A DNA stretch of 64,000 nt from CAWATZ01 sp963784995 (GCA_963784995.1 CAWATZ010000004.1:62001-126000), one strand, 5' to 3'. Counted from the stretch's first letter, positions 32,346 through 43,202 are shown. Notes: generated by a model not told the origin, from the sequence alone. Numbers and translations: made by a program.

Positions 32346-35300
32346 TTACTTTTGGGCTGCTGCGCCTCGCCAGAGCCACACCCCGTAGTGACCTCCCGCG
32401 GCCAGGCACGTATCATCGGGAGAAAACGCAAGCGCGTTGAGGTTCCCCATCTCGGGGGCACGCAAGGACAGCCATTCCAAGGGTTCGTTTGCGGCCACGC
32501 TCCAGAGCTTGATCAGTCCCTGATCGCCGCGGCTGGCCAGGGTCTTGCCGTCCGCGGTAAAGGCCAGCGAACGGACCTGCGATTGCCCGCTTGGCCAGTA
32601 CCGGAATTCGCCGGTTGTCAGGTCCCAGTACCGAATCAGACTGATCAGGCCGTCATCTCCGTGGCCAGGCTCGCGGTTGCCAGATACCGGCCATCCGGGG
32701 AGAAGGCCAGAGCCAGGGTCGTCAGCAAGCGGTCCCCAGCGTCCCTGGCCGGTGGGCGCGATTGGAGGGTTTTCTGAACGGCTTTCCTGGAGACGTCCCA
32801 GAGACGAATCTCCGCAAACATCTCCTTGGGGGGCCGCCAATCGAGGGCGCTGGCCAGGAGGCCGTTTGGAGAGAAGGCCAGGGCGGTCACTTCCCGCGAC
32901 TGGGTCGGGAGGTCGGCCTCCAGGCGCCCCTCGGCCACGTTCCAGAGCTTGATTTCACCAGGATGCTTGTCAGAGATCAAGATCAGACGACGCTTGCCGC
33001 CGTTGCTGGAAGCAAGCAGGGCGCCGTCCGGCGAAAAGGCCAGGCAACCGACGCTGCCCACGTGACCGCGGAGAGTGGCCCGGACCCGCCGGCCCGGCAG
33101 GTCCCAGAGCTTGATGGTGGCGTCGCTGCTGCCGGTCGCCAGCGTCTTGCCGTCGGGCGAAACCGCCAGGCACAGGATCGCCTCGCGGTGCCCCGGGAAG
33201 GTCTCGAGAGTTTGCAGCGGAAGGCGCAGTTTGGCCAATTGCTTTTCCTCCTGGTCCGGCGGCTCGAGCTGCCACAAGGCGAGCCCGCCGTGACGAGAGG
33301 TCACGGCCAGCTCCTTCAAGTCGGGAGAGAACCAGAAGCGATAGGCGGAGTCCGGCAAGCCCGCGATGCCTGGAGATTCTTTGCCCGTGGCCCAGTCCCA
33401 GCACTTCACGTGCAGCTGGCTCGACTTGTGGTCAAATGGCGATTCCACGCTCTGAACGTAAAGGCGCTGGCGGTCCCGAGTAAAGGTCAGGCCGAACACG
33501 GGTCTACCGCGTCCCTCAAGGACAGCAACGGACTTTCCGGATTGGACGTCCCAAAGAGAAACGGTGCCGTCCCAGGCGCCGGCAGCGACCATCCGGCCAT
33601 CGGAAGAGAATTGCGTTTCAGCCGTCAGACCGCCGCCGGGACTCAGCAGCCGGAAACGCCGCTGTCGCGTGGCAATGTCCCAAAGCTCAAGGGCAGCGGG
33701 CCGGCGCGGCAAGCTGATGGCTCCCCGCGCCACGGCCAGGGTCTTCCCGTCCGGAGAGAAGGCCAGGTCCGTGACGTCGGCTTCGGCGTCAGCCAGTTGC
33801 AGAGTGCATTGCATCTCCCCGGTCGTGGGTTCGCGAAGGTGGACGACGCGACCATGAGCGACGGCTGTCGCCAGCACTTTTCCATCGGGCGAGTAGGCCA
33901 GGGCCACGGGGCCGGATTGCTCTCCCTTCAGAAGGCCGCGGAACCTCTGCTGGGCCAGGTCCCACAGTCCCAAATCTCCCGGCTCGGGGTCCGGGCCCGG
34001 CTGTGCCGCGCGCCTGGCACCGGGGTGGATTTCACCCAGGCTGAGCGCCAGGGTGCCGCCGTCGGGCGAAAACTTCAGCACGCCGGAAATCCGTCCCCGT
34101 TTGTTTTCCAACAAGACACGCCCTTGTCCCGTTGTCCGGTCCCAGAGTCGGAGTCGCAGGGGGCCGTTGTAATTATTGCAGTTTTCCCAGACAGCTAACC
34201 ATCTGCCTCCCGGCGAAAAGGCCAGGTCGCCAATCGTGGGAAGCGGTTCTTGGAACGTGCCCAGGTGTCTGTTCTTCCGCACGTCCCATTCTTGCAGGGT
34301 CCCGGGTAGAGGTACTGCGTTGGCCGGAAACCGAAGTGAATTCAGGGAGCCGCCGCCGACGATCAACGTACCTCCTGGCGTGAAGGCCAGCTGCTGGATG
34401 TCTCGTCCCAGGCCGGGTATCTTTTCCTGCTCGTGATCGTCAAGCGGGTCCCAGAGAACGACGTTGCCTTTCCCATCGCCGGAAGTCAGCACTCTGTTGT
34501 CCGGAGAAAAGGCCAGAGCGAATACCGCGGCCGGCAAGCCGCGGTGGGTGCAAATCTCGTAACCGGTGACGGCATCCCAGACTTTGATGAACTTGTCGTC
34601 CGCGGTGGCCAGGTACTTGCCATCGCTCGAAAAGGTCAGGGTGTATGCCATTTCCGTGTCATGTGCTTTCCGGGCTGCTCGGAGAGACCCTGTTGCGGTG
34701 TCCCAGAGGTAAAGATCGCCTTTCTGAGTGAGGCCCGCCAGGGTCTTGCCGTCGGGGGAATAAGCCACGCAGCGGATTAGCCCCTCGGCACTGAGCGTGC
34801 GTGTGCGTCCGCTCCTGGGCTGCACAAGGAAGACTTTGAGCGCCAGACCCGCTGCCAGCACCTGGCCATCGGGAGAAAACGCGAGGCTGTTAATCGTATG
34901 CTCGAATGGCACCGTTTGCAGGACCCGGCCATCCTCCAGACTCCAAAGACGCACCTCCGAGGCGTCGAGACCATTGCCTCCCGCCGCCGCCAGAGTTTTG
35001 CCATCGCGTGAAACGGCCAGAGCAGAGACGGGGTGCGAGTAGTGAAAAGTCTGGATCTCACGTCCGGTCGAAACGTCCCAGAGGGAGATGGCGGTGCCGG
35101 CCACGCCTTTCGCGGATTCCGGGCAGGCCACGATCAGCCTGGAAGTATCCTGCTGAAATGCCAGCAAGGTGTCGGTCGGTTGCAACGAGCCGCGGGTGGA
35201 GATGGCGGCACCAGGCTGGATGCCAATGGGGATGCGCCGGGTGATGGCGCAGGTCCTGGGCCCGCGGCCGACGGCGGGCATCACCTCCAGCGTGGCCTTG

Positions 35301-37258
35301 CTTCCCGGAGGGCCAGCCAGCAGCTCGATTAGCTGTGGCAGTTTCAGCCCCTGGGTATCACGCCATTGTCCCTTGGCGTCCTGAACGCGCAAGATCGTGT
35401 CGCCCGCCTTCAAGCGGCCGTCCAGGTCGGCGGCTCCGCCTAGCCAGATTTGCCTCACCTTGGAGGAATCTTCATGGAAGAAGACGCCGAGCTTGCCGTT
35501 GGGTTCGTGAGACACCGGCAGGCAAAGGCGTTCGGCCAGGCTGGCGGCATCTCTCAAGGACACCACGCCGTCCTGACCGGCGCTGGCAAGGTATTTGCCG
35601 TCTGGAGAATAAGCCAGGGACGTGATCCGGCCGGCATGGGCTCGAAGGGTCTTGAGGCCCCTCGTTCGGCTTAACCGGTCGAGGTAATGCCATTCAAAAC
35701 CGCGCAGGTCTTCCTCGCCGGGCCCGGGAGTGGTCGCCCGGAGCAACTCGCTCAGGCGGAGACGATCACCCGTCCTCCAAACCTGCCGCCCAGGTTGATG
35801 CTGGTGAAGATAGAGATCCAGGCGCCGGAGTCGCTGCTGTTCGAGGGCGACGTCGCGGGCCTGCCGGGCCTGATCGGCACTGTCGCGGGCCTTCTCGGCG
35901 TTTTCCCGGGCTTCGCTGGCCGCAGCTTTCTCCCGCTCCCAGGCTTTGCCAAGCAGCAGCGTCGCCCCACTCAGCACGAGGACGGCCACCACCAGCGCCA
36001 GGCTGACCGAGGTGACCAGCGTCCGCCGCCGCCGCAGCCAGCGCCGCGCCCGCGTCCCCCACGATTCGTGCCAGCTCCCCGGCTCATCGGCCAGCCAGCG
36101 TTCCACGTCGGCCGCCAGCTCCTGGGCGCTGCCATGGCGCTTCTCCGGCTCCAGGGCCATCGCCTTCAGACAGATCGCTTCCAGAGCGGCCGGCACGCTG
36201 GCTTTCACCTGCCGGGGGCGGGGGAAGTCGCCACGCTGCACTTTCGCCAGGATTTCATAAGCATCGCGGCCACGCACCGGGGCGGAGCCGGTCAAGAGGG
36301 CATACAGGATCGCCCCCAGGCCATAAACGTCGCTGGCCGGGCCGACCACGTTCCAGCGGCCCGCCGCCTGCTCGGGACTCACGAAGGCCGGCGTGCCCAT
36401 CGCTTGACCCATTTGCGTCTGCTCCCCGGAATGGGAAGAAGGCCGCAAGGTTTCCTCGGCCGTGGCCTGGCGTTGCTCCTCGGTGCGGCTGACCGGCTTG
36501 GCCAGGCCCCAATCGACCACCAGGGTTTCCCCGTAGGAGCCCAGCATGACGTTGTGCGGTTTCAGGTCGCGGTGCAGGACGCCCCGGCTGTGAGCGTAGG
36601 CAATGGTATTGCAGACCTCGACGAAACGCCCCAGCAGCTGCCGGAAGGCCAGGTTGCGCTCGCCGGCGTCCCGGCCGGGTCCGTCCGCTTGATGGAATCG
36701 GTCCAGGGCCGCTTTCAGCGACTCGCCCCGAATGAAGCGCATGGCGTAAAAGGGCCGGCCATCCGGATCGCGCACCAGGCCGTGAACGGGCACCACGCCG
36801 GGGTGCTCCAGCCGGGCGGTGATCTCCGCTTCCTGCAAGAAACGGCGTCGGGCCTCGGCGTCCCGATCCAGGCCAGGCACCATGCCCTTGAGGGCCACCT
36901 CGCGATGCAACTCCTCGTCATGAGCCCTGAAGACCTTTCCGAGCCCACCCTGGGCATGGAAGGTCAGCTGACTGTAACGCGGGCCGGCCGCTGTCAGCGA
37001 CGCTGCGGCATCCTCCGCTGCGGCCGGACTGCCTCCCGGGGTCTGGCAATCCACGGTGGTGGGGACAGTGGCCACACCGAGGCAGGCATTGATGTCCCCG
37101 AGATGGCGCAGGTGCTCTTGCAACTGTTCCCGCAAATCGGGGCAGTCTCGACACAGCTCTTCGAGGTTGACGGCTTGCCCCTGCTCGGCAAGCTCTTCAT
37201 AGCGCAGCAACAGATCCAGGAGACGCGAATCCATCGGCAGGAACCTCCGCGGTGTCAA
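32346..37258 (-). CDS. Ser/Thr protein kinase with PDZ and WD40 propellers, one frameshift
   Basis: About 1,637 codons from ATG 37258. Residues 1-60 form the N-terminal helical motif common to planctomycete kinases (RLLDLLLRYEELAEQGQAVN). The kinase domain spans about 90-390: GGLGKVFRAHD, Lys in REVALKGM, HRDLKPHNVML, DWG instead of DFG (VVDWGLAKP), GTPAFVSPEQAAG. A membrane helix at about 415-435 (LVTSVSLALVVAVLVLSGAT) puts the C-terminal part outside the cytoplasm. That part has many WD40 blades (LAFSPDGRYLATAS-like) interrupted by a PDZ-like segment (LGGAADLDGRLKAGDTILRV). A shift near 32650 separates the last two blades, ending GGHYGVWLWRGAAAQK. Confidence 0.88.
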
Positions 37259-37530
37259 TCAGGGGTCGCAGCGGCTGCCCGTACCTCGCGCCACAGGGGT
37301 CGTGCGCAGCGACCATGACCGAGGGGCTTCCAAACAGCCGTTGGGAAAGGTCCAAACTGCCTCCTTTTCTAATCGACGCCTTGCGGAAACGCAAACCTTT
37401 TTCACGGATGTGGCCGATCGGCACATCTGCCGATCTTGTGTCCCCACCCCTTCCCCATTCGCGAAGGGAGGAAGGGTGGGGTTCGGAACAGCCCCCGACC
37501 CCTCTCCTCCAAGGGGAGAGGGGAGGCGGT

Positions 37531-37881
37531 TTAGCGTTGGAGCCGAGCGATCTTCCCTTGCACGATCTCCAGTTCGGCCCGGGAGTGGCTGAGGCCCTGT
37601 TCGGCGCCGCTCAAGCCGATGGGCGCCACCAGCGACTCGGGCCGACTGCTGACCTCGGCCCGCCAGCGGATCACCTCCTCCTCGTAGTGGGCCACCTCCC
37701 TGGCCAGCGCCTTCTCCTCCTCGATCAGCCTGTTCAGTTCCGGCGATGCCTTCCCGACCGGCATCGGCGGCCGCCACCCAGGGCTTGGCCTGGTCGCCGA
37801 CGGCAGCCGCTCCTTGTGAAATGCCCATCCCACGAGGCCAATACTGCCGACCAGCAGAGCAACAACCAGATTGCGATCCAT
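37531..37881 (-). CDS. Small membrane-anchored coiled-coil protein
   Basis: 116 residues from ATG 37881 with GAGGTAAG upstream. The N-terminal helix MDRNLVVALLVGSIGLVGWA anchors it. A coiled coil follows, LNRLIEEEKALAREVAHYEE, and a second near the end, SRAELEIVQGKIARLQR. Unknown function. The 272 bp after it, up to the kinase start, hold two GC-rich inverted repeats and no gene. Confidence 0.65.
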   Translation of the reverse strand: MDRNLVVALLVGSIGLVGWAFHKERLPSATRPSPGWRPPMPVGKASPELNRLIEEEKALAREVAHYEEEVIRWRAEVSSRPESLVAPIGLSGAEQGLSHSRAELEIVQGKIARLQR

Positions 37882-37922
37882 GAGTCTTACCTCCCGTTGT
37901 GTTGACAATTGGTCCGTGGTGA

Positions 37923-38138
37923 TTAGTAGTGGCGGTCATAGTGGTGCCCGCACCCGCCGCGGGTGCAGGTGTAACCGCTGCCTTGGAAGCGGAAACAGCT
38001 GCAATGAGAGGCATGGCACCTGCCGAACCCCGGCACCGGCGCTGGCGTCTGCGGCCTGGCCGCTGCTGTCCCGATGATCGACAGCACTCCGGCAGCAATG
38101 GCCAGGAGCGCCAGTCGGACTGAATGAAGTCTGGACAT
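37923..38138 (-). CDS. Small secreted Cys/His-rich protein
   Basis: 71 residues from ATG 38138 with AAAGGAGGAG upstream, one of the best ribosome sites in the window. Signal peptide MSRLHSVRLALLAIAAGVLS, cleavage likely near TAAARP; the mature part has GRCHASHCSCFRFQGSGYTC, TRGGCGHHYDRHY with five Cys and four His and could bind metal. No family recognised. Confidence 0.7.
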   Translation of the reverse strand: MSRLHSVRLALLAIAAGVLSIIGTAAARPQTPAPVPGFGRCHASHCSCFRFQGSGYTCTRGGCGHHYDRHY

Positions 38139-38408
38139 CGGAATCTCCTCCTTTGACGAAAGTCACAAAGTTGTTCTGGCGGCGTGGCGTTCCTGGCCCC
38201 TTGGAACCACGTAAGAGTCCGCTTCCAGCCAACCGCCCCTTACCCTTTCCAAGCGTCCATTCCGCGCACAGGGATCAAAGACTTGCAAAAAAGTGAGACA
38301 TTGGCATGTTGGGAGAGGGGAGCGCTCCGCCCCACCGAGCTTGTCTTCGGTGGGGGCGGCTCTACATTACCGCAGATGCGATTCCAGCGGCAGCAACCTC
38401 CGCGGTGG

Positions 38409-39028
38409 TCAAGGCCCAGGTGCGATGGCCGCCAGCGCCTCGCGCAACCGCAGCCGCGCGGCCAGCCAGCGGCGTTTTACCGTGGGCACCGAGACGTGCA
38501 ACAGGGCCGCCACCTCGGCCTGAGCCAGCTCCTGATACCAGAGCAACTCGAAGACCTGGCGTTCCTCGGTGGGTAATCGCTGGACCTGTTCGTGGAATTC
38601 GCTCCAGGCCAGCAGTCGGCCGGGGTTATACGTTGAGTCGGGCGGATCGGCGAGGGGAGCGGGGCCACTGTCGGCGGCGTCGGCTTGCAAGGACAGGGGC
38701 GCGGCCGGTTCGGACCGAAATGCCGCCGGCTCAGGTCCAGCAGTTCGCGGCGGATCATCTCGGTGGCCAGGGCAAAGAACTGTGCGGGAGAACTCGGCTT
38801 GACTTCGGGCGCCGCCAGGGCGCGGTGCAGCCGCAGCAGCGCTCCTTGCAGCACGTCCGCCGTTTCTTCCTCCCGCCGCAGGCGTGCGAAATCCTCGTGC
38901 AGCATCTTCCGGGCCAAGAGACGCAGCCGCTCGCAGGAATGTTCGATCAGGGCTTCCTGGGCCGCACGGTCCCCGCCGTTCATCCGTTCAAGCCAGATTT
39001 GCAACTGCGAAGAGGGAGGTTCTGCCAT
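38409..39028 (-). CDS. ECF sigma factor, planctomycete type, one frameshift
   Basis: ATG 39028. Region 2: MNGGDRAAQEALIEHSCERL, LRREEETADVLQGALLRLHR, FFALATEMIRRELLDLSRRH. After a shift near 38695 region 4 follows: WSEFHEQVQRLPTEERQVFE, LLWYQELAQAEVAALLHVSV, PTVKRRWLAARLRLREALAA. This is the large planctomycete sigma class often linked to WD40-kinases, and such a kinase lies 1.1 kb downstream on the same strand. The 270-bp stretch beyond its stop holds nothing recognisable. Confidence 0.82.
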
Positions 39029-39176
39029 GGCGACTTTCCTGAAAACCGGCATCAAAAAGCACTCCGGTTACAGGTAAGCGACACCCATCGGAAAGGCAAT
39101 AGCATCAAACGCCTGAAGCAGCACGTGACGATCGGCTAGACCCCGATCAGCTCGAGATCCGGAGTATTCCCGGCCC

Positions 39177-39309
39177 GCCCCGCCCTGAAGGGCGGGGCTA
39201 CACGCCAGCAGAAAGCCCCATGAATGGGGCTGCAGGGAGCCAGCCCCGGTCTGTCAGCCCGGTTTACCGGGCTTTCTGCTGGCGTGCAGACCCGCCCTTC
39301 AGGGCGGGG
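39177..39309. repeat. Long inverted repeat, family F
   Basis: Arms of about 40 bp (CCCGCCCTGAAGGGCGGGGC, then CTACACGCCAGCAGAAAGCCC) face each other across about 50 bp, and each arm contains its own small hairpin. Intergenic; the surrounding 39029-39404 has no gene. Confidence 0.88.
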
Positions 39310-39404
39310 CGTTGCTCCGGGTCTCCAGCGGATTCGGGTTTAGACCCCGGCCCCACGGGGATTGCCGATTTCCCTTGCACTTCTCGATTCAACCCCATAT
39401 TGCT

Positions 39405-39611
39405 TCAGGAAGCGACGCCGGCCAGGAGGACCGGGTCCATCCGGTTGTGGCCGGGAGCTGGCTTGCCGGGGGGTTCCTGGCAGCAGAGCGTGTACGCCCC
39501 GCAGTGAGGGCACGGATTCGATTCGACGGCTTGCTGTTCGTAGACGGAGAAAGGAACGGCGGAATGCCAGCTGCGCTGGCAGCTGGCGCACTTGATCGTG
39601 AGCTGGTCCAC
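39405..39611 (-). CDS. Small zinc-ribbon protein
   Basis: 68 residues from a possible GTG 39611: DQLTIKCASCQRSWHSAVPF, then CPHCGAYTLCCQEPPGKP. Two CxxC knuckles about 30 residues apart form a zinc ribbon, as in many short planctomycete proteins. The frame continues upstream without a better start. It overlaps no other convincing gene. Confidence 0.5.
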   Translation of the reverse strand: MDQLTIKCASCQRSWHSAVPFSVYEQQAVESNPCPHCGAYTLCCQEPPGKPAPGHNRMDPVLLAGVAS

Positions 39612-39719
39612 ACCACACCTGGATTCGGGCCCGCGGCCGGACGAGCTGTCCAGTCCCGCACTGGACCTGGCCGCATGAGTCGATTGAAATGAGATCGGCA
39701 TCTTGAGGAGTAAACTTGA

Positions 39720-40753
39720 ATGGCTCTCTCCACTTCGAGGAATTATCGCTTCACCTTTGGCCCGTGGAACGTCAGCACCGGCGCAGACCCCTTCGGCCCC
39801 CCGGTCCGCGCAGAGGTCGCCTTCGCCGAGAAGGTCCGCGCTTACAAGAAGCTCGGCTTCGACGGCGTGCAGTTTCACGATGACGACGTCGTCCCCGCCG
39901 ACCTGTCGCCGGCCGAGACGAGAGCGCGGCGCTGCCCAGGTCAAGAAGATGCTCGCCGACGAGGGGCTGTTCTGCGAGTTCATCGCCCCACGCCTGTGGG
40001 AACATCCGAACACGATTGACGGAGGGTATACGTCCAACAACCCCGCCGAGCGCAAGTACGCCATCGAGCGCCTCCAGGCGTGCCGTGGACATCGCCAACC
40101 AGCTGGGTTGCAAGGACATCGTGCTGTGGCTGGCCCGCGAAGGGACTTACGTCCGCGAGGCCAAGGACCCGATGACGGCGGCCCAGCGCATCCTCGATGC
40201 GGTCAACGCCCTGCTGGAACACGACAAGAAGATCCGCATCCTGGGCGAGATGAAGCCCAACGAGCCGATGGACCAGGCCTATCTGCCGACGCCGGGGCAT
40301 TTCCTGGCCCTGTGCTATCGCACCGTCGATCCCTCCCGCTCCGGCGTGCTGATCGAGTCCGCCCACTCCATCCTGGCCGGCCTCGACCCGTCGGACGACA
40401 TGGCCTACGCCCTGTGGCACAAGAAGCTCTGGAGCGTCCACCTGAACGACCAGAACGGCCTGAAGTACGATCAGGACAAGACCTTCGGCTCGGTCGATCT
40501 GCGGCGGGCGTTCAACACCGTCTGGGTGCTGGAGCGCGGCGGCTACGACGGCTGCATCGGGCTGGACGTCAAGGCCATGCGCACCACGAAGCAGGCGGAT
40601 CAGACGCGGCACCTGGCCAACAGCCGGGCGGTGTTTCTGCGCTTGCTCGACGTGGTGCGTTCGGTGGATAATGCACGCATCGAGGAGTACCGCAACCAGC
40701 GGGACTACGAAGGACTGGAGATGTACGTCCTGGAAAAGCTGATGGGCAAGTGA
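39720..40753 (+). CDS. xylA: Xylose-isomerase-like TIM barrel protein, two frameshifts
   Basis: Sugar isomerase family, converting aldose to ketose with two divalent metals. ATG 39720 (MALSTSRNYRFTFGPWNVST). N-terminal frame to DDDVVPADLSPAE. A shift near 39930 leads to QVKKMLADEGLFCEFIAPRL, WEHPNTIDGGYTSNNPAERK. A shift near 40075 leads to AVDIANQLGCKDIVLWLARE, GEMKPNEPMDQAYLPTPGHF, SVHLNDQNGLKYDQDKTFGS. Metal ligands are visible in GEMKPNEP (Glu) and HLNDQNG (His, Asp). All conserved blocks are present in order, so the frameshifts may be sequence errors. An SD-like GAGGAG lies ten bases upstream. Confidence 0.82.
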
Positions 40754-40758
40754 AGGAG

Positions 40759-40900
40759 CCTGGTCACAACCCTGCCGGCTTGCCCGGCAGGTGAAGCAGG
40801 TCACTGGCTAGAGGGGTCAAGGAACAACCGTTTTCTTTTCTTCCTAGCTTCAGACCTCCTTCACCTGCCGGGCAAGCCGGCAGGGGTCGTGACCAGAGCC
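40759..40900. repeat. Inverted repeat family E with about 70-bp loop
   Basis: CCTGCCGGCTTGCCCGGCAG...CTTCACCTGCCGGGCAAGCC: arms of about 37 bp, nearly perfect, at the two ends. Between a rightward gene end and the next rightward gene; may terminate the isomerase transcript. Confidence 0.85.
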
Positions 40901-40945
40901 CCTCACCGGGAAAAGAGAGAAAGAAACCCATTCGAGGAGCCTGTG

Positions 40946-42274
40946 ATGATCAAAGGAGCGGTGCGAGTGATCGGGGCAGCCCTGTTCCTGCTGGGCAGCG
41001 CCGGTCTGGTCAGGGCGGACCTGGCGGCCTACGTCAAGAAGCCCGAGCCGAAGTTCAGCTGGAAGCTGAAAAGCAACCACACCACGCCGCTGGTGGGCAC
41101 GGTGTACGACATCGAGCTGGTGTCGCAGGAGTGGCACGACATCACCTGGAAGCATCAGCTTCAGGTCTACGTCGCTCCGGGCGTCAAGCCAACCGAGACC
41201 ATGCTGCTGTGGAACACCGGCGGCTCGGCCAGCCTGGAACGCACCGCTTTTGGCATTGGCATGTCGTCCAAGGTCAATGCTCCGGTGGCCTTTCTCTACG
41301 GCATTCCCAATCAGCCGCTGTTTGATGGCAAGAAAGAGGACGCCCTGATTGCCGAGACCTTTGTCCGCACTCTGGAGACCAAGGACGAAACCTGGCCGCT
41401 GCTGCTGCCGATGGTCAAGAGCGTGGTCAAGGCCATGGACGCTCTGCAGGAGTTCGGCAAGGAGAAATGGAAACAGGAGGTCAAGAGCTTCATCATCTCC
41501 GGAGCGTCGAAGCGCGGCTGGACCAGCTGGCTCACCGCGGCGGTGGATCCGCGCGTCAAGGCGACCGCTCCCCTGGTCATCGACACGCTGAACATGGTCG
41601 CCCAGATGAAGCACCAGAAGGAGTCGTTCGGCGCCCACAGCGAGATGATCAGCGATTACACGGCTCGCAAGCTGGTCCCGGTGCCCGACACCGAGGAGGC
41701 CCGCCGGCTGTGGAAGATGGTCGATCCCTATTTCTACCGCGATCGGCTCAAGATGCCCAAGCTGCTGATCATGGGCAACAACGATCCCTACTGGACCGTG
41801 GACGCCCTCAACCTCTACTGGGACGGCCTGTCCGGCGACAAGTACGTCTGCTACGTCCCCAACGCCGGCCACAACCTGCGGCAGACAACCGCCCCCAAGG
41901 GCGCGGAGATGGCGCGAGCGCTCAACGCGCTGTCGGCGTTCACCCGCTATCAGACCACGGACAAGGCGATGCCGAAATTGCAGTGGAAGCACGACGACCT
42001 GGACGGCAAGGCCCGGGTGAGCGTGACCGCCGACCAGGCCCCGAAGGCCGTCGTATGTGGGTGGCGACGGCTCCGACACGCGACTTCCGCAAGGCGCAAT
42101 GGACCGAGCAGGTCGCCACGCATCACGAAGGAGCGGAGTACACTCAGCGTACTCACCGGACTGGTCGATCGGCCAACCGAGGGGTTCCGGGCGTTTTACG
42201 CGGAGCTGGAGTATGAGATCGACAAGGTCTCGTATACGCTGAGTACGCAGATCCGGGTGCTGGGGGGGAAGTGA
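40946..42274 (+). CDS. PhoPQ-activated pathogenicity-related (PqaA-like) secreted protein
   Basis: ATG 40946 with GAGGAG upstream. Signal peptide MIKGAVRVIGAALFLLGSAG (cleavage near VRA-DL). Alpha/beta-hydrolase-like body typical of PqaA proteins: TMLLWNTGGSASLERTAFGI, FIISGASKRGWTSWLTAAVD with Ser as likely nucleophile, PKLLIMGNNDPYWTVDALNL, YVPNAGHNLRQTTAPKGAEM. Near 42050 and 42130 two compensating shifts garble about 30 residues (the neighbouring frame reads MWVATAPTRDFRKAQWTEQV) before RPTEGFRAFYAELEYEIDKV. Function in planctomycetes unknown. Confidence 0.82.
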   Translation: MIKGAVRVIGAALFLLGSAGLVRADLAAYVKKPEPKFSWKLKSNHTTPLVGTVYDIELVSQEWHDITWKHQLQVYVAPGVKPTETMLLWNTGGSASLERTAFGIGMSSKVNAPVAFLYGIPNQPLFDGKKEDALIAETFVRTLETKDETWPLLLPMVKSVVKAMDALQEFGKEKWKQEVKSFIISGASKRGWTSWLTAAVDPRVKATAPLVIDTLNMVAQMKHQKESFGAHSEMISDYTARKLVPVPDTEEARRLWKMVDPYFYRDRLKMPKLLIMGNNDPYWTVDALNLYWDGLSGDKYVCYVPNAGHNLRQTTAPKGAEMARALNALSAFTRYQTTDKAMPKLQWKHDDLDGKARVSVTADQAPKAVVCGWRRLRHATSARRNGPSRSPRITKERSTLSVLTGLVDRPTEGFRAFYAELEYEIDKVSYTLSTQIRVLGGK

Positions 42275-42368
42275 GAGTCAGGCTCGGAACGGTGGACGCC
42301 TGGCTGCCGTTCCGAGCGTTTCCTCTTGCTCCTGTCGGGGGTATAATCAGCCACAGGAGAACTGAATC

Positions 42369-42746
42369 ATGAATCAAGCTGTCTCTTTCCTGGGGCCGAT
42401 TGTCTCTCCGCTCGTGCGCGTTTGCCAGGAAGCATCGGGCCTCTATTCCGCCCAGGTCGTTGGTCTCCCGGAAATCCAGGCCACAGCGGCAACGCGCGAA
42501 GAGGCTGTGGCTGAGGTTGGTCGCATCGTGGCCGAGTGGTTGTCTTCCGGCCAACTGGTGCCTCTCACCTTGCCTTCCCTGCCGCCGACTCGGAAAACGC
42601 CCGGCTGGGCGACGAACGATCGACTGGAGCAAGACTTTCTCGATGATCTGGCCCGGATGCGCCGGGAAGACCTCGAACGAACTCTCCGCGAGGACGCTCA
42701 GGAAGCCCAGGGATGCTCCAGTACCTCTTCGACACCGACCACCTGA
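42369..42746 (+). CDS. HicB-like antitoxin of a PIN toxin pair
   Basis: 125 residues from ATG 42369 with AGGAGA upstream. Residues 15-65 resemble HicB-type folds (PLVRVCQEASGLYSAQVVGL, REEAVAEVGRIVAEWLSSGQ). The C-terminal acidic helix (LEQDFLDDLARMRREDLERT) could wrap the toxin. It overlaps the PIN gene by 34 bases, typical of toxin-antitoxin operons. The antitoxin role is inferred from position. Confidence 0.65.
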   Translation: MNQAVSFLGPIVSPLVRVCQEASGLYSAQVVGLPEIQATAATREEAVAEVGRIVAEWLSSGQLVPLTLPSLPPTRKTPGWATNDRLEQDFLDDLARMRREDLERTLREDAQEAQGCSSTSSTPTT

Positions 42747-43132
42747 CGCTGTACGACCATGCCGATGTCGCTGTCTGGCGGCACTTCCTTGCCCAGCCTC
42801 TTGGGGCCGTTGGAATCAGTGCCGTGACGGTCGAGGAATACCTTCGAGGCCGGCTGGCGGCGTTGGCGCGACACCAAAGTGGTCCCTTGCACGTGCAGGC
42901 ATTCACCTATCTGCTGGCGGCGCTGGATCTCTTCCAGCAGTTTCCCCTTGTTCCATTTGATTCACCTTGCGAAGCCCGGTATCAGCAGCTGCGTGCCATG
43001 CGCTTGCGTGTGGGCAGTCAGGATTTGCGGATCGCAGCCATCGCTCTGGTGCATTCCCTGACCCTCGTCACACGCAATCAGCGTGACTTTGCGCGAGTCC
43101 CCGGTTTGCTCCTTCAAGATTGGTCCGTTTGA
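42713..43132 (+). CDS. vapC: PIN-domain toxin (VapC-like)
   Basis: 139 residues from ATG 42713. RNase fold with acidic catalytic residues in MLQYLFDTDHLTLYDHADVA, Glu in ISAVTVEEYLRGR, Asp in VGSQDLRIAAIALVHSLTLV and TRNQRDFARVPGLLLQDW. In the family these residues bind Mg and cut RNA such as tRNA. The frame is intact. Confidence 0.87.
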   Translation: MLQYLFDTDHLTLYDHADVAVWRHFLAQPLGAVGISAVTVEEYLRGRLAALARHQSGPLHVQAFTYLLAALDLFQQFPLVPFDSPCEARYQQLRAMRLRVGSQDLRIAAIALVHSLTLVTRNQRDFARVPGLLLQDWSV

Positions 43133-43202
43133 CTTGTTCTTCTGGACGCCATTTCACTATACCAGATCGCCAAGAAGTGAGCGGCGATCTGGCAATCGGC
43201 TC

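Noticed and set aside
35687..37318. 543-codon open frame on the plus strand
   Set aside because: Antisense to the kinase domain of 32346-37258, whose motifs are unmistakable.
37259..37530. Small gene between the kinase and the coiled-coil protein
   Set aside because: Only GC-rich inverted repeats were found; the open frames there are short and unsupported.
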